Source of the DNA: Amphritea opalescens
GTDB taxonomy: Bacteria; Pseudomonadota; Gammaproteobacteria; Pseudomonadales; Balneatricaceae
Direction: 5' to 3'
Assembly: GCF_003957515.1 (NCBI RefSeq)
Contig: NZ_RQXW01000001.1
Location: 434,001-498,000, forward strand
Length of the DNA: 64,000 nt
The notes below the pieces were generated by a model. That model was not told the DNA's origin and searched no databases. It saw only the letters and a program-made list of their open reading frames with translations. Position 1 is the first letter of the stretch, and the number at the start of each line of letters is the position of its first letter. Both the position numbers and the translations under genes were made by a program. This document shows positions 24,595-33,014 of the stretch, one piece after another.

Positions 24595-26400
24595 TTACTC
24601 GATTTCAGCCAGTACTTCGCCAGGAATCACACGATCACCCTTAGCAACGTAGATGGCTTTAACGGTGCCGCCAATATTGGCATGGATCTCCATCTCCATT
24701 TTCATCGCTTCGGCGACTAAGATCGGCTGGCCCGCTTCGACGACATCACCCTCTTTGACTAACACCTCGAAGATGTTGCCAGGCATAGCGGTGGTGACAT
24801 GACCGGGTTCGCTGGCTTTTTTGCGAGAGTCGCCACCTTCAGCAACAAATTCGTTGAGTGGCTCGAAAATCACCTCTTCTGGCACACCGTCCAGTGACAT
24901 GTAGATTTTACGCTTACCGCTACCAAACTCACCAACACCGGTGACCGCGATATCATAGGCTTCACCATGTACTTCAATTTTAAATTCAGAAGCGGGGGCT
25001 TGGCCTAGTTTCATACCATTGCCAGCATCGATCGGTAACAGCTCTTCCGGTTTCAGAGTGCCGTCGGCGCGCTGCTGCAAGAACTCGCGGCCGAGGTCGG
25101 GGAACATGGCAAAGGTCAGAACATCCTCTTCTGAAGTGGCCAATTCGCCGATCTCTTCTCGCAGATTGTTTAATTCAGGGCTAAGCAGATCGGCAGGGCG
25201 GCCGACATCAACGCTTTCATTGCCGATGGCGCGCTTTTGTAGTTCTGCATCGACCGGTGCTGGAGCGGCACCATACCCCCCTTGAAGGTAGCGCTTAACT
25301 TCGTTGGTGATTGTTTTATAACGCTCACCCGCCAGCACATTATAAACCGCTTGAGTGCCGACAATTTGAGAGGTTGGGGTGACTAATGGTGGGTAGCCAA
25401 GATCTTTACGTACTTGGGGTATTTCAGCAAAGACTTCGCGGATTCTATCCAGTGCATTTTGTTCTTTCAGTTGATTAGCGAGATTCGACATCATGCCGCC
25501 GGGCACCTGATTGATCTGCACAGAGACATCTTCGCGGGTAAATTCACTTTCAAACTGGTGATATTTCTTGCGTACTTCGCGGAAATAGTCGGCAATCTCG
25601 GCTAACCGTTCCAGATCCAATCCGGTGTCATAGTCGCTACCCTTAAGCGCAGCTACCTGGGTTTCGGTGGCCGGGTGACTGGTGCCGCTGGCAAACGAGG
25701 AGATCGCCGTATCGATGCGATCAGCGCCCGCTTCAATAGCTTTAAGTTGACATAACGGTGCTAGCCCAGCGGTAGAGTGGCTGTGTACCACAATAGGGAT
25801 GTCTAGCTCGGCTTTTAAGGCGCGCACTAAATCATAGGTGGCATAAGGTGTCAGCAAGCCGGCCATATCCTTAATGGCGATTGAGTCTGCCCCCATTTCA
25901 CGCATGGCAATGGCCTGTTTCACAAAGAGCTCAGGGGTGTGTACTGGGCTGGTGGTATAGCAGATAGTTCCTTGGGCATGTTTACCGGCTTTTTTGACCG
26001 CCTTCATTGCCGTTTCTAAGTTGCGGATATCGTTCAGCGCATCAAATACGCGGAATACATCGATGCCGTTTTGGGCGGCTTTAGCCACAAAGGCTTCGAC
26101 GACATCATCGGCATAATGGCGGTAGCCTAGAAGATTCTGGCCGCGTAGTAACATCTGTAAGCGGGTATTGGGCAACGCAGCCCGTAGTTGACGCAAGCGT
26201 TCCCATGGATCTTCTTTCAGGAAGCGGACGCAGGCATCAAAAGTAGCACCGCCCCAGACTTCCAGAGACCAGTAACCGACCTGATCCAGTTTTTCACAGA
26301 TAGGCAGCATATCTTCAGTACGCATACGGGTGGCGATCAGTGATTGATGCGCGTCTCGTAAAATCACATCGGTGACTTCAATTTTTTTAGCTTGGCTCAC
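24595..26400 (-). CDS. pycB: Pyruvate carboxylase subunit B (carboxyltransferase plus biotin carrier)
   Basis: It transfers CO2 from carboxybiotin to pyruvate, giving oxaloacetate. The 601 residues start with a carboxyltransferase TIM barrel (VTDVILRDAHQSLIATRMRTEDML, metal-site Asp in LRDAHQ, HSHSTAG) and end with a biotinyl domain with VAEAMKMEMEI. The same architecture occurs in oxaloacetate decarboxylase alpha (OadA). No oadB/oadG genes are present and pycA is directly upstream, so a two-subunit carboxylase is preferred. The start is a GTG at 26400 after AGGAG. Confidence 0.92.
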   Translation of the reverse strand: MSQAKKIEVTDVILRDAHQSLIATRMRTEDMLPICEKLDQVGYWSLEVWGGATFDACVRFLKEDPWERLRQLRAALPNTRLQMLLRGQNLLGYRHYADDVVEAFVAKAAQNGIDVFRVFDALNDIRNLETAMKAVKKAGKHAQGTICYTTSPVHTPELFVKQAIAMREMGADSIAIKDMAGLLTPYATYDLVRALKAELDIPIVVHSHSTAGLAPLCQLKAIEAGADRIDTAISSFASGTSHPATETQVAALKGSDYDTGLDLERLAEIADYFREVRKKYHQFESEFTREDVSVQINQVPGGMMSNLANQLKEQNALDRIREVFAEIPQVRKDLGYPPLVTPTSQIVGTQAVYNVLAGERYKTITNEVKRYLQGGYGAAPAPVDAELQKRAIGNESVDVGRPADLLSPELNNLREEIGELATSEEDVLTFAMFPDLGREFLQQRADGTLKPEELLPIDAGNGMKLGQAPASEFKIEVHGEAYDIAVTGVGEFGSGKRKIYMSLDGVPEEVIFEPLNEFVAEGGDSRKKASEPGHVTTAMPGNIFEVLVKEGDVVEAGQPILVAEAMKMEMEIHANIGGTVKAIYVAKGDRVIPGEVLAEIE

Positions 26401-26468
26401 AATGTTTCTCCTACAACGGCCATGGCCGTTGGTTGTAATTCATAGTCCAAAATACTTAAGGTGGCTGC

Positions 26469-27899
26469 TTACCAGCCGGCGTAGGCGGCCACTGCGGCGG
26501 CAACGGCTAGGGCTATCTGACTCGGATGGCGTTTGTCGGAATAGTTCAGCAGTTCCGGATGGTCCGGTACGAAACTGGTGTTAAAGTTGGCCGCTTGAAA
26601 ATCAGGGTGCTGTAAAATCTGCTGATAGTAGTTCGCAGTTGTTTTCACGCCGTGTAGACGCATATCATCCAGCGCCCGTTGACCTCGGGCGACGACTTCT
26701 TCCCAGGTTAATGCCCATACCACGAGTTTGAGACACATGGAGTCGTAATAAGGAGGGATTTCATAACCGGTATAGATGGCGGTATCGACACGCACGCCTG
26801 GTCCGCCGGGGGCGTAGTAGTGGGAGATACGTCCAAAGCTAGGTAGGAAATCATTTTTCGGGTCTTCCGCGTTAATTCGAAATTGCAGCGCATAACCACG
26901 ATAAGAGATATCTTCCTGACGGTAGCTCAGGGGTAAGCCCGATGCGATACGCAACTGTTCGCGCACAATATCGACGCCGGTAATCTGTTCAGTAATAGTG
27001 TGTTCTACCTGTACTCGGGTATTCATCTCCATGAAATACACCTGATTACCAGTGAGCAGAAACTCGACGGTCCCCGCATTCTCGTAACCGACCGCTTCCG
27101 CCGCTTTTACCGCTAAACCGCCGATATACTGACGCTGCTCTGGTGTTAGCTGAGGGCTAGGCGCGATTTCTATCAGTTTTTGATTGCGACGTTGAATCGA
27201 ACAGTCCCGCTCATATAGGTGAATCACGTTGCCTTGGCTGTCTGCTAAGATCTGAACTTCGATATGGCGTGGGTTGACGATGCATTTCTCCATAAAGACT
27301 TCCGCCGAACCAAAGGCTTTGGTCGCTTCGGAAATGACCCGTGGATACTGCAGCTTCAATTCCTGCGGCGTGTCACAGCGACGAATACCTCGACCGCCAC
27401 CACCGGACGTCGCTTTAACCATGATGGGATAGCCGATCTCATCCGCTAGTTTTAAGGCTTCCTCAACATCGGCTAGATTGCCCTCAGAGCCAGGGGTGAT
27501 GGGCACGCCCGCAGCGCGCATCGAATCACGGGCTTGGGTTTTATCCCCCATATTATGAATGACGGAGGATTTTGGCCCGATAAAGGCGATGCCTTGCTGT
27601 TCACAGAGCCGCGCAAATTCTGCATTTTCAGACAGAAAGCCATAGCCTGGGTGAATGGCATCGCAACCGGTTTCGAGTGCTAAGTTAACGATACATTGAG
27701 GATCGAGGTAACCTGCTAATGGGTCTTCACCCAGCGAATAAGCTTCATCCGCCCGCTTAACGTGCAGCGCATAACGGTCGGGTTCGGTATAGATCGCCAC
27801 AGAGCGGATGCCTGTTTCGGCGCAAGCGCGGATAATGCGTACCGCAATCTCTCCCCGGTTGGCGATCAGTACTTTTTTAATCAGTACTTTATCGGTCAT
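26469..27899 (-). CDS. pycA: Pyruvate carboxylase subunit A (biotin carboxylase)
   Basis: The ATP-grasp enzyme carboxylates the biotin on PycB with bicarbonate. The 476 residues show KVLIANRGEIAVRIIRAC, the glycine-rich ATP loop KATSGGGGRGIR, HIEVQILAD, EMNTRVQVEHTITEQITG and the C-terminal domain. Length fits stand-alone AccC-like subunits. The divergent LysR gene and pycB downstream (68-base gap) reproduce the Pseudomonas pycA-pycB-pycR layout. An extra alanine-rich hydrophobic tail (LAVAAAVAAYAGW) ends the protein. Confidence 0.92.
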   Translation of the reverse strand: MTDKVLIKKVLIANRGEIAVRIIRACAETGIRSVAIYTEPDRYALHVKRADEAYSLGEDPLAGYLDPQCIVNLALETGCDAIHPGYGFLSENAEFARLCEQQGIAFIGPKSSVIHNMGDKTQARDSMRAAGVPITPGSEGNLADVEEALKLADEIGYPIMVKATSGGGGRGIRRCDTPQELKLQYPRVISEATKAFGSAEVFMEKCIVNPRHIEVQILADSQGNVIHLYERDCSIQRRNQKLIEIAPSPQLTPEQRQYIGGLAVKAAEAVGYENAGTVEFLLTGNQVYFMEMNTRVQVEHTITEQITGVDIVREQLRIASGLPLSYRQEDISYRGYALQFRINAEDPKNDFLPSFGRISHYYAPGGPGVRVDTAIYTGYEIPPYYDSMCLKLVVWALTWEEVVARGQRALDDMRLHGVKTTANYYQQILQHPDFQAANFNTSFVPDHPELLNYSDKRHPSQIALAVAAAVAAYAGW

Positions 27900-27986
27900 G
27901 AAACTCTCCTTTGTCTGCAGGAAGGTATGAACCTGTCCCCTAGACTGTTTGTCATAAGAATATAAACAGAGCTTAGTTTGATTTAT

Positions 27987-28038
27987 TGATAAGGAGAAAT
28001 TGATATTTCTTAGTTTATCTATAAGGTATTGCTTATAG
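27987..28038. promoter_or_regulatory. Two palindromes in the pycA/LysR divergent promoter
   Basis: AGAAAT-TGAT-ATTTCT (27995-28010) sits in a longer imperfect palindrome bounded by GATAA and TTATC. Next to it CTATAAG-GTATTG-CTTATAG (28019-28038) is a perfect seven-base inverted repeat. Dyads with this spacing are typical LysR-regulator sites, and the gene next door is of that family, so autoregulation plus control of pycAB is likely. Confidence 0.6.
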
Positions 28039-28061
28039 GTAAGTAGAAAAGAGCAAAAAAA

Positions 28062-29036
28062 GTGCCGTTGACCATCAAAAATATCGCCACTCGCCTGACT
28101 TTTCGTCAGCTTCAGGTGTTTAAGGCCGTGTATGAGTTACAAAGCTATAGCAAAGCCGGAGAACTGCTAGGCCTGACTCAGCCGGCCGTGAGTAGTCAGA
28201 TGCGTCAATTGGAGCAGGGGCTCGATCAACCGCTATTCGAATATGTTGGTAGACGCTTGTTCTGTACCGCGGCAGGTGAGCGGCTATCAGAGAGTATTAA
28301 GCGGATATTTATCGAGCTGTCCGATTTGCAAACCGATCTAGGGGCGCTGAAAGGCAATGTCGCGGGGGAATTAAAGCTGGTGGCGGTGAATACGGCGCAA
28401 TACATGGTGCCTTATCTACTGCGGGCATTTCTCGATCTACACCCCCATGTGAGTGTGCGGGTTAGGGTGGTCAATCGCGCAACAGCCCTACAGCGGCTGA
28501 ACGAAAACAATGATGATCTCGTAATTATGGGGATGGTGCCGGTCGATAAACCCTTGGTATCCCTGCCGTTTTTGGACAACGAACTGGTGCCAGTGGTGCC
28601 TGACGGCCATCCTCTGCTGAAGCTTAGTCAAGCCGAGCTGAGCCCGCAGCTGTTTCTGGATAGCCAGTTGCTGGTGCGAGAATCGGGCTCTGGTAGTCGG
28701 TTGGCATTAGAGCGGCATTGCCAAGAGCAGCGTTTACGCTTCACACCGAGTATGGAGATTGGCTCTAATGATGCGGTAAAGCACGCAGTGATCGCGGGTC
28801 TCGGTGTTGCAGTGCTACCGAAACTGAGTATTGGTGCCGAGTTGCAGCTAGGGCGTTTAAAAATTGTTGATATAGACGGCTTTCCACTGCGTCGTAGTTT
28901 CTGTGTGGTACACCCTCAGGCGAAGCATCCTACACCGGCGATGCAGGCGTTTCTGGATTACATTCAGCAAAATATAAAGCAGTTTGAACGAATGTTTATT
29001 ACCAATATAAACAATGAATTGAATGTTTGTTCTTAA
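28062..29036 (+). CDS. LysR-family regulator divergent from pycAB (PycR-like)
   Basis: The N-terminal winged helix LTFRQLQVFKAVYELQSYSKAGELLGLTQPAVSSQMRQLEQ is followed by a periplasmic-binding-like effector domain; total 324 residues. The start is GTG at 28062 with a weak ribosome site. The first ten residues before LTFRQLQ are an extension seen in the CbbR-like branch. Position opposite pycA suggests control of anaplerotic pyruvate carboxylation. The effector is unknown. The tail (YIQQNIKQFERMFITNINNE) runs slightly longer than usual. Confidence 0.85.
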   Translation: MPLTIKNIATRLTFRQLQVFKAVYELQSYSKAGELLGLTQPAVSSQMRQLEQGLDQPLFEYVGRRLFCTAAGERLSESIKRIFIELSDLQTDLGALKGNVAGELKLVAVNTAQYMVPYLLRAFLDLHPHVSVRVRVVNRATALQRLNENNDDLVIMGMVPVDKPLVSLPFLDNELVPVVPDGHPLLKLSQAELSPQLFLDSQLLVRESGSGSRLALERHCQEQRLRFTPSMEIGSNDAVKHAVIAGLGVAVLPKLSIGAELQLGRLKIVDIDGFPLRRSFCVVHPQAKHPTPAMQAFLDYIQQNIKQFERMFITNINNELNVCS

Positions 29037-29521
29037 GCGATACTTTAAACTTAATTAAGCAGTATTGTTCGATTCGTAAGGTTGATAACGGGTATCAGAC
29101 CTTCTGTTCAAACACAGCTAAGGCTGTCTCATAAGAAAGCGGAGATAATAGGGTTTTTCTGTTTATGCTGAGCATATTGGCATCACCATTATTGGAGTCT
29201 AGTTCTACCATGGGATGCTCGATTTACAGCATAGCTGAATGGCTAACAAAGAGTTGAGTGGGACTCGCCTCAGAAATTGAAATCAAACACTTAAATCTAG
29301 GATGATCGACACCGAGAAAGCGTTATAAACATAGCGAAACCCGCGCCAATTCCTATAGAATAGAGATAAATTGAAACTAAGCTTACAAAATCACTCTAAT
29401 AGCATCACACAAGGTAACCGATGCGTTAAGGCGACCTGTTTCGGCTCTGCTTTGATTAAGATCGCTACAACCGAACAGCGACTCAGTTTTTTGTTATTCA
29501 TCCGGATTAGTTAATACTCAT
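29037..29521. other. 485-base gap between LysR and kinase-like genes
   Basis: No ORF, tRNA or convincing terminator seen. Slightly AT-rich. It presumably contains the promoter of the kinase-like gene at 29522. Confidence 0.3.
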
Positions 29522-30961
29522 ATGATTAAATACGTATTTATTGTACTCGTACTCTGCTTACAGAGCTCATGGGCTGCCGCCGCTGTTGATTGGTTTAAAG
29601 ATGACGAGGGCCGAACCAAATGGCAGCACCTCGCGAACTTCAGTAGTGCAACCCTGATCATCATTTTATCGATTACCGCCATCTATCTATTGATCTATAG
29701 CCGTCGCGCCCATCGGGCTAATCGAGAGCTAACCACCATTAAAAAAGAGTTAGAGCAACGGGTCAAAGAGCGTACCGCCGCGGTTGAAGAGTCAAACCGC
29801 AAGTTAGTCGAAAGCAATCAGCTGTTAGAGTCCGAAGTGGCGCAGCATGTGATCACCGCAAATCAACTGCGCAGTTCAGAGCTGTACGTGAAAGATATTT
29901 TAACGTCCATGCCGCTCATGCTGGTGGGGTTGAATAAAGACGGGCAGGTGACCCAGTGGAATAAGCGGGTAGAAGAGTTGTCCGGCGTACCATCAGAGGA
30001 AGCCCTCGGTAAAACCCTATGGGAAGCCTATCCTACGATGACGATTGTGCCTGAGCATATTCAGCAGGCCATTGAGCAGAATAAAATCATTCACCTGAAA
30101 CAAAGCCTGCGCAGCCTGTCGCACTTCGATATCACCATCTATCCGCTGCAGGGCCCAGAGCCGGGCGTCGTGATTCTGGTGGATGATGTCTCGAAAGAAA
30201 CCACGGCGGAAAATCTACTCATCCATAATGACAAGATGTCATTTATGGGTGAGCTGGCATCTTCGATGGCCCACGATATTAATATCCCGTTGCAAGCCAT
30301 TCTGATGGATTTAAAACGGTTCAAAAATATTATGGCTGACCAACAACGGGTTGATAAAACAGCATTGCTGGAATCGATCTATAGCGATATGTCCGACAAA
30401 GGGGATAAGGTTGCTAAGATCATTCATAACCTGCTGACCTTTGCCCGTAATCGCAATAGCGAAAAACAGATGGCGGATATCGTCGATGTGATGGAACATA
30501 CCGTCAACCTGGGCAAAGAGGTGATCTCTGTATCGGATGGGCTGATGTTTAATCAGGTCAAACTTGAGTGGCAGGTTGAGAAAGGTTTGCCCCAAGTTCC
30601 TTGCTATATCACCGAGCTACAGCAGGTATTTCTGAGTTTGTTCCGGCATGCCTGTACTGCCTTGCAGAAAAAAATGGGGACAGAAGGCTTTGAACCAACC
30701 ATTAAGATTATTCTGTCAGAAAGCTACGATAATATGTGGATCAAAATCCAACATAATGGCGTCGGTCTGAGCAGCGAAGAGCAGATGAGTCTGTTTGAAC
30801 CGTTTTTCAGTAACACGGATCCCGCTAACGATTTTGATACCGGTCAGCACCTATCGTTCTCATATTACATCATCACTGAACAGCATCAGGGCCATATGGC
30901 GGTGACGTCAGATCCAGAAGTGGGGTCGACCTTTCATATGCAGATTCCTATTACCCGCTGA
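29522..30961 (+). CDS. PAS-domain histidine-kinase-like protein with degenerate ATP site
   Basis: The 479 residues contain an N-terminal signal or helix (5-20), a membrane helix (43-60), a coiled coil (62-118), a PAS domain (about 122-235) and a HisKA-like segment with FMGELASSMAHDINIPLQAI, placing the phospho-acceptor at His251. The ATPase domain is damaged at every hallmark: the N-box reads FLSLFRHACTAL (His in place of Asn), the G1 box reads QHNGVGL (His in place of Asp), and the G2 box reads DTGQHLS in place of GTGLGLS. It may therefore be a non-catalytic sensor or a phosphotransfer partner. No response regulator gene is adjacent. Confidence 0.82.
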   Translation: MIKYVFIVLVLCLQSSWAAAAVDWFKDDEGRTKWQHLANFSSATLIIILSITAIYLLIYSRRAHRANRELTTIKKELEQRVKERTAAVEESNRKLVESNQLLESEVAQHVITANQLRSSELYVKDILTSMPLMLVGLNKDGQVTQWNKRVEELSGVPSEEALGKTLWEAYPTMTIVPEHIQQAIEQNKIIHLKQSLRSLSHFDITIYPLQGPEPGVVILVDDVSKETTAENLLIHNDKMSFMGELASSMAHDINIPLQAILMDLKRFKNIMADQQRVDKTALLESIYSDMSDKGDKVAKIIHNLLTFARNRNSEKQMADIVDVMEHTVNLGKEVISVSDGLMFNQVKLEWQVEKGLPQVPCYITELQQVFLSLFRHACTALQKKMGTEGFEPTIKIILSESYDNMWIKIQHNGVGLSSEEQMSLFEPFFSNTDPANDFDTGQHLSFSYYIITEQHQGHMAVTSDPEVGSTFHMQIPITR

Positions 30962-30996
30962 TCTCTTTACATTGATGGCAACTCGGATGATCGCTT

Positions 30997-31740
30997 ATGC
31001 AGCAACAAACGGGAACATTAGCGGTCTGGAAAGCTGACCGAGGTTATGGCTTTATCAAACGTCACGATGGTCCGGATGTGTTTGTGCATATCCGAGACTT
31101 CGGTCGAATTCCCCGTCAACCTCGAGAGGGTGACATCATTCATTTTCAACCGCTGCCGGATAAGCAGGGACGGTTCCGGGCGGCGGATGTTCGTATAGAA
31201 GGGCTGAACGCTAGTGCCAGCCCAGCGGGAAAATCAGCAAGATTTTCGCCCAGTAAACACCGACGCAAACCGGCTCACCAGTCAAGAAGGTTGCCGATTA
31301 AGTGGGGCCTGGCGGCGGCGATCATCGCCGGACTGCTATCGACGGCCTACCAATCATTGCCGAACACTGTACCGGCAACCGCCACAGAAAATGTTCAATC
31401 CACAGGTAACGACAGCGTCATTCAGCGGGCTTATCGCCAGCAGCAAAGTGATCTACAGGTTCGCGGTAGCGGCATCGTTAGTAACATCCTGCCGGATGAT
31501 CGGCAGGGCAGCCAACACCAGCGTTTTATCCTTAGATTACCCTCGAACATTACCGTACTCGTTGCCCATAATATTGATTTAGCCCCGCGGATAAACGGGT
31601 TACAGGTGGGCGATACCGTTGCTTTTAATGGTGAATACGAATGGAATAAAAAAGGTGGCGTGATTCATTGGACCCACCACGATCCTTCCGGACGGCATAC
31701 CGATGGCTGGCTCGAACACCGAGGGCAGCGTTATCGTTGA
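30997..31740 (+). CDS. Cold-shock domain, membrane helix, DUF3465 fusion
   Basis: Residues 1-68 form a cold-shock OB fold with the RNP1-like GYGFIKR and VFVHI motifs. A basic linker (72-102) precedes a membrane helix (KWGLAAAIIAGLLSTAY, about 102-118). Residues about 140-247 match DUF3465: RFILRLPSNITVLVAHNIDLAP, VGDTVAFNGEYEWN, GVIHWTHHDPSGRHTDGWLEH. The topology suggests a cytoplasmic nucleic-acid-binding head and a periplasmic DUF3465 tail. It begins 35 bases after the kinase-like gene and may share its transcript. Confidence 0.82.
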   Translation: MQQQTGTLAVWKADRGYGFIKRHDGPDVFVHIRDFGRIPRQPREGDIIHFQPLPDKQGRFRAADVRIEGLNASASPAGKSARFSPSKHRRKPAHQSRRLPIKWGLAAAIIAGLLSTAYQSLPNTVPATATENVQSTGNDSVIQRAYRQQQSDLQVRGSGIVSNILPDDRQGSQHQRFILRLPSNITVLVAHNIDLAPRINGLQVGDTVAFNGEYEWNKKGGVIHWTHHDPSGRHTDGWLEHRGQRYR

Positions 31741-31896
31741 AGCTCGGTTGTGATGGCCGCCAATCTTGATGGGGCCGATTTCTTAATGAGGCGACGAGTG
31801 ATTGAAGAATATTGTGTGAGCGATGGCTAGATCTCTGTTGTTTTCGGGTATCAAGAATAAGACATGCACAGGGATCAGCGTTAAAGGGAGATAGAG

Positions 31897-32877
31897 ATGC
31901 CGGATAAGCACTTAGATAAGCTTTTAGACAAGTTAAGAGGCATGCTGGTTGGGCTAGCCGTCGGGGATGCCTTAGGTGCCGCCGTTGAGTTTATGCCGCG
32001 GGGCTCTTTTGAACTGGTCGAAGGATATCGCGCCGGCGGGCCGCATAATCTGGCGGCGGGCTATTGGACCGATGATACCTCGATGGCGCTGTGCTCTGGG
32101 GCGAGCTTAATACATTGCCATCAGCATGACCCTGAAGATCAGATGCAACGCTACCAACGTTGGTATCGTGATGGTTACATGTCGAGTACTGGCCGCTGTT
32201 TTGATATCGGCTTTCAAACCCAAAGAGCGATTCAGCGTTTCGAACGTGAGGGTATCGATTTAAGTGGCAGCGTACATCCCGAAGATGTCGATAGTGCGGG
32301 TAATGGCGCCTTGATGCGCTTGGCGCCCGTCGCGATTAAATATCATAAGGACGTGAAGCTGGCGGTGAGGGCAGCGGCGGATAACGCAGCACTGACCCAT
32401 ACCGATAGGCGCTGCATTGATGCGAATAGGGTATTTGCCTTTCTGCTTATTCGCGCGCTCAATTATGATGATAAAGCCCAAGTGCTCGCGCCCGCAGCGA
32501 TCGCCGCTTATTTTTCCGAAGATCTCGACTACGAAGTCGCTGAGGTTGCTCGGGGGTCATATCGTCAGCTAAACGAATCGCAGGTGGTGTCAACTGGCTA
32601 CGTGGTGACCTCACTCGAAGCTGCATTGTGGGCTTTTTATCACGCCTCGACCTTTGAAGAGGGAGCTAAACTAGCCGTTAATTTAGGCGACGATGCCGAC
32701 ACCATTGGCGCGATATATGGACAGATTGCCGGTGCATTCTGGGGTTATGATGCCATACCTGCGCCTTGGGTTAACGAATTGCATGACCACGCCCGTATTA
32801 CGACGGTGGCTGATTTACTGGCGACGGGCATGACCGATGAGCAATTAGAGATATTGGTCGAGCATGCCTCAACTTAA
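31897..32877 (+). CDS. ADP-ribosylglycohydrolase family protein
   Basis: The 326-residue all-helical protein shows the metal-binding motifs of the DraG family: GLAVGDALGAAVEF, GYWTDDTSMALCSG with the T-D-D site, and NLGDDADTIGAIYGQIAGAFWG with the D-x-D-T/S site. These bind two Mg ions that hydrolyse ADP-ribosyl bonds. A GGGAG site precedes the ATG. Whether it acts on proteins, on nucleic acid or on small ADP-ribose conjugates is open; no nitrogenase or DraT gene is near. Confidence 0.9.
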   Translation: MPDKHLDKLLDKLRGMLVGLAVGDALGAAVEFMPRGSFELVEGYRAGGPHNLAAGYWTDDTSMALCSGASLIHCHQHDPEDQMQRYQRWYRDGYMSSTGRCFDIGFQTQRAIQRFEREGIDLSGSVHPEDVDSAGNGALMRLAPVAIKYHKDVKLAVRAAADNAALTHTDRRCIDANRVFAFLLIRALNYDDKAQVLAPAAIAAYFSEDLDYEVAEVARGSYRQLNESQVVSTGYVVTSLEAALWAFYHASTFEEGAKLAVNLGDDADTIGAIYGQIAGAFWGYDAIPAPWVNELHDHARITTVADLLATGMTDEQLEILVEHAST

Positions 32878-33014
32878 TCGGTATTAGAGCGAGTTATTGT
32901 GCAGCCAACGTCACTCGCAACAGCTGTTTTTCCGGGTTATTGAAACGGCGCCTCAGCTTGCAGAACATGATGAAACAGGTGCCAATAGGCCCTCAGCAAA
33001 ACATTAAGGATCGA

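Noticed and set aside
24595-27899. Oxaloacetate decarboxylase (oadA) reading of the carboxyltransferase subunit
   Set aside because: No oadB or oadG genes; an adjacent biotin carboxylase and divergent LysR gene match pyruvate carboxylase.
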